A stretch of 36,952 bases of DNA from the IMG/VR virus record IMGVR_UViG_3300035703_002361, positions 1 to 36,952 of that record; one strand, written 5' to 3'. The number at the start of each line of letters is the position of its first letter. The first letter of the stretch is position 1. Of the stretch, positions 35,897 through 36,952 are shown one piece after another. The notes under the pieces were generated by a model. That model had not been told where the DNA came from. It searched no databases and saw nothing but the letters and a program-made list of their open reading frames with translations. The position numbers were made by a program, and so were the translations under genes. Origin of the DNA: a virus.

Positions 35897-35968
35897 GCCG
35901 CTGGTCGGGAATCGAACCCGAACTCCAAGTGCATTGTCTGCCTGTCCTGACCACTAGACTACCAACGG
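35897..35968 (-). tRNA. tRNA-like gene with unpaired anticodon arm (probably decayed)
   Basis: Acceptor CCGTTGG/CCAGCGG, D-arm GTCT/GGAC with AGTGGTCA loop and T-arm TCGGG-TTCGATT-CCCGA are intact, and the total length (71-72 nt) is right. The 17-nt anticodon arm (GGCAG-ACAATGC-ACTTG) does not pair, so no anticodon can be assigned. This is a pseudo-tRNA or an unusual structural RNA. Confidence 0.55.
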
Positions 35969-35974
35969 AATGGT

Positions 35975-36150
35975 GGTAGGAGGGATCTCTATGTGCCGAC
36001 AGAATCACCTTTACCTTCATCCAGCCACAGAATACTAGACCAGCGAGAGGGTTTGCACTTCCTACTTAATTGATGGAGTAAGCGTGATATACCTCATAAG
36101 GATATAACAGAGGCTTACCCTCTATCAATATTATATATGGAGATAAACTC
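35975..36150 (-). other. Structured spacer in the tRNA array
   Basis: 176 bp without a recognisable tRNA or gene. It holds two structured parts: a ~90-bp element closed by gtaggagg/cttcctac (ends near 35977 and 36064), and at 36071-36127 a 13-bp stem with a 2-nt bulge (tgatggag-taagc with gctta-cc-ctctatca) around an inner hairpin. It may be a remnant tRNA or an unknown small RNA. Confidence 0.4.
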
Positions 36151-36154
36151 CAAG

Positions 36155-36228
36155 CGTCTTGGGAGGGACTCGAACCCCCGACCAACTCATTAGAAGTGAG
36201 TGGCTCTATCCATCTGAGCTACCAAGAC
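36155..36228 (-). tRNA. tRNA-Arg (anticodon UCU)
   Basis: Acceptor GTCTTGG/CCAAGAC, D-stem GCTC/GAGC, anticodon stem ACTCA/TGAGT with loop CTTCTAA (TCT), T-arm GGGGG-TTCGAGT-CCCTC, discriminator G. It reads AGA and AGG, the Arg codons favoured in AT-rich phage genes. Confidence 0.93.
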
Positions 36229-36252
36229 AACAAGACAATCGTAGATTGCCAA

Positions 36253-36324
36253 TAGGACTGGAGGGAATTGAACCCTCTTCACACCGTTATAAGCAGTGGG
36301 CCTTAACCAATAGGCGACAGTCCC
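36253..36324 (-). tRNA. tRNA-Ile (anticodon UAU)
   Basis: Acceptor GGGACTG/CAGTCCT (terminal G-U), D-stem GCC/GGC, anticodon stem CACTG/CGGTG with loop CTTATAA (TAT), T-arm GAGGG-TTCAATT-CCCTC, discriminator A. It would read AUA directly, unlike the usual bacterial lysidine-modified CAU tRNA. Confidence 0.88.
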
Positions 36325-36410
36325 ATAGACCTCCTGGTTTGTGCATCGTTGAGAGGCATAGGAGGGGCGGGTCTTACAGGAGGGTTGGAACCTCGCCTGC
36401 CCATGAGAGT
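36325..36410 (-). other. Leader between promoter and tRNA-Ile
   Basis: 86 bp, GC-rich for this window. It can form a 7-bp stem GGGCGGG/CCTGCCC enclosing a hairpin (GAGGTT/AACCCTC). TTCCAAC inside it resembles a tRNA T-loop, so it may be the remnant of a lost tRNA. No gene is seen. Confidence 0.4.
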
Positions 36411-36439
36411 ATTATAGGGTCTTTGACCCAACTCGTCAA
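36411..36439 (-). promoter_or_regulatory. Sigma70-type promoter of the tRNA array
   Basis: On the minus strand: TTGACG (36434-36439), 17-bp spacer, TATAAT (36411-36416). The -35 contains the TGA stop of the 63-aa gene (GCT-TGA-CG). The spacer holds a GGGTC-AAA-GACCC hairpin. Confidence 0.8.
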
Positions 36440-36627
36440 GCCGTTACTGCCTTACGAGCGTTCTTCTCTTCAGAAATCTCCAACCTACGTGCCTTGACGA
36501 GTTTAGAAATTTCCTGAAGGGCCTTACGAGCGCGTGTACCTGCTGCACCATTCCCATTAACAAACTTTTCATCTTCAGTTTGCCAAGTTTCAAATGCTTC
36601 GGTAATTTGTTGTACTGTAATTGACAT
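36436..36627 (-). CDS. Small basic helical protein, 63 aa
   Basis: The start MSITVQQITEAFETWQTEDE was chosen because GGAG lies 6 nt before it. The C-terminal half is strongly basic and helical (RARKALQEISKLVKARRLEI, then KNARKAVTA), after a Gly/Asn turn. The layout resembles small nucleoid or DNA-binding accessory proteins, but no family is recognised. Confidence 0.7.
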   Translation of the reverse strand: MSITVQQITEAFETWQTEDEKFVNGNGAAGTRARKALQEISKLVKARRLEISEEKNARKAVTA

Positions 36628-36669
36628 AATGTACTCCATTAAAAATTTACTTCTATATGTATACAAGAA

Positions 36670-36692
36670 GGGGAGAGATAGTAATTCTCCCC
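36670..36692 (-). terminator. Intrinsic terminator after the rightmost gene
   Basis: On the minus strand GGGGAGA-9 nt-TCTCCCC (7-bp perfect stem) is followed by TTCTTG, a short T-rich tail. It lies 17 bp after the stop at 36710. Confidence 0.65.
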
Positions 36693-36709
36693 AACTTTAT
36701 TCTATTGTA

Positions 36710-36952
36710 TCAAACTTCTACCGTGATCAGTCGGTTAGCATATTCATGGGCATAAGATGTACGGGCACCATGAATGCCCCAACCAATCCAACTATACGCA
36801 TAGTTCATGTAACGATCAATAGATTTTCCAGGAGTTTTCATTCTATCTTTGATACGTTGCCATTGAACTTCATTTGTCAGATAACGAAGTTGCGTTTGAA
36901 TGTCTGATGGAGAACCACCATACTTCTTAGCAAAATCACCCAATCCATGATA
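36710..36952 (-). CDS. C-terminal end of a larger protein, tail-lysozyme-like (cut by window end)
   Basis: The frame is open to the window edge (reading Y-H-G-L-G-D-F at the border), so this is the last 80 residues of a longer protein. DFAKKYGG, SDIQTQLRYLTNEVQ and IDRYMNYAYSWIGWG fit the C-terminal part of phage tail-lysozyme or peptidoglycan-hydrolase domains, in which a Q-L-x-Y-L-x-E segment is typical. YAHEYANRLITVEV ends it. A virion-associated enzyme used at entry is plausible. The start and main domains are outside the window. Confidence 0.65.
   Translation of the reverse strand, partial: YHGLGDFAKKYGGSPSDIQTQLRYLTNEVQWQRIKDRMKTPGKSIDRYMNYAYSWIGWGIHGARTSYAHEYANRLITVEV

Noticed and set aside
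35720-35950. Plus-strand 76-codon frame
   Set aside because: Antisense to the HNH start, tRNA-Asn and the tRNA-like gene; another tRNA-derived artefact.
36159-36497. Plus-strand frame of 112 codons starting with a GGTRTPDQLIRSEWLYPSEL-like sequence
   Set aside because: This is the well-known false protein produced by reading tRNA genes (here Arg and Ile) backwards.
1-36952. CRISPR array, transposase, integrase or attachment site
   Set aside because: I found no regularly spaced direct repeats, no transposase or integrase motifs, and no tRNA-fragment duplications that would mark an attachment site.

Overview
The window is a 37-kb piece of an AT-rich, T4-like marine cyanophage genome (a cyanomyovirus of Synechococcus or Prochlorococcus). 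Support for this: two high-light-inducible (Hli) proteins, a plant-type [2Fe-2S] ferredoxin, a peroxiredoxin, 6-phosphogluconate dehydrogenase, a Dps-like protein, many overlapping micro-ORFs, seven recognisable tRNA genes, two HNH homing endonucleases, T4-type late promoters (TATAAATA) and host-sigma70-type promoters (TTGAC-N17-TATAAT). Almost every gene is on the minus strand, so transcription runs right to left. Only the first, partial gene is on the plus strand, and it converges on the rest.

Layout from left to right. (1) 1-3981: a cut-off plus-strand gene, then minus-strand small genes: a staphylococcal-nuclease-like protein, a two-membrane-segment holin candidate, a GH24 lysozyme and a C39-like cysteine peptidase. 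The last two share the same N-terminal module. (2) 3985-5788: a compact photosynthesis and redox operon (Hli, 28-aa membrane peptide, ferredoxin, two unknowns, Hli, peroxiredoxin), with a consensus promoter at one end and an intrinsic terminator at the other. (3) 5834-28826: a ~23-kb, 28-gene glycan-biosynthesis operon with nearly continuous stop/start overlaps and one clear promoter at its head. It encodes GDP-fucose synthesis (gmd, fcl), an epimerase, a tandem nucleotidyltransferase, a nucleotidyltransferase-kinase fusion, two HAD phosphatases, two different aldolase-type enzymes, a stand-alone phosphomannose-isomerase cupin, glycosyltransferases of the GT2, GT6, GT11, GT25, GT47-like and GT61 types, three FkbM methyltransferase domains and a set of three divergent paralogues. 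(4) 28846-34384: small membrane proteins, tRNA-Pro with an adjacent HNH endonuclease, gnd, tRNA-Ser, dps and tRNA-Val. (5) 34386-36627: an outer-membrane-like secreted protein, tRNA-Gly, an unusual tRNA-Thr, a second HNH endonuclease, tRNA-Asn, a tRNA-like gene with a broken anticodon arm, tRNA-Arg and tRNA-Ile(UAU). (6) From 36710: the C-terminal end of a probable structural or tail-associated protein, cut by the window edge.

How the parts work together: the Hli, ferredoxin, peroxiredoxin and gnd genes are the classic auxiliary set that keeps photosynthetic electron flow and NADPH supply going in the infected cell. The glycan operon can make and transfer fucose-type and other, probably unusual, activated sugars, most plausibly to alter host LPS or decorate the virion. 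Regulation is readable in places. Three intrinsic terminators each contain the -35 box of the next promoter inside their hairpin. Two late genes (HNH and dps) have inverted repeats that would hide their ribosome-binding region in read-through RNA but not in RNA started at their own late promoter.
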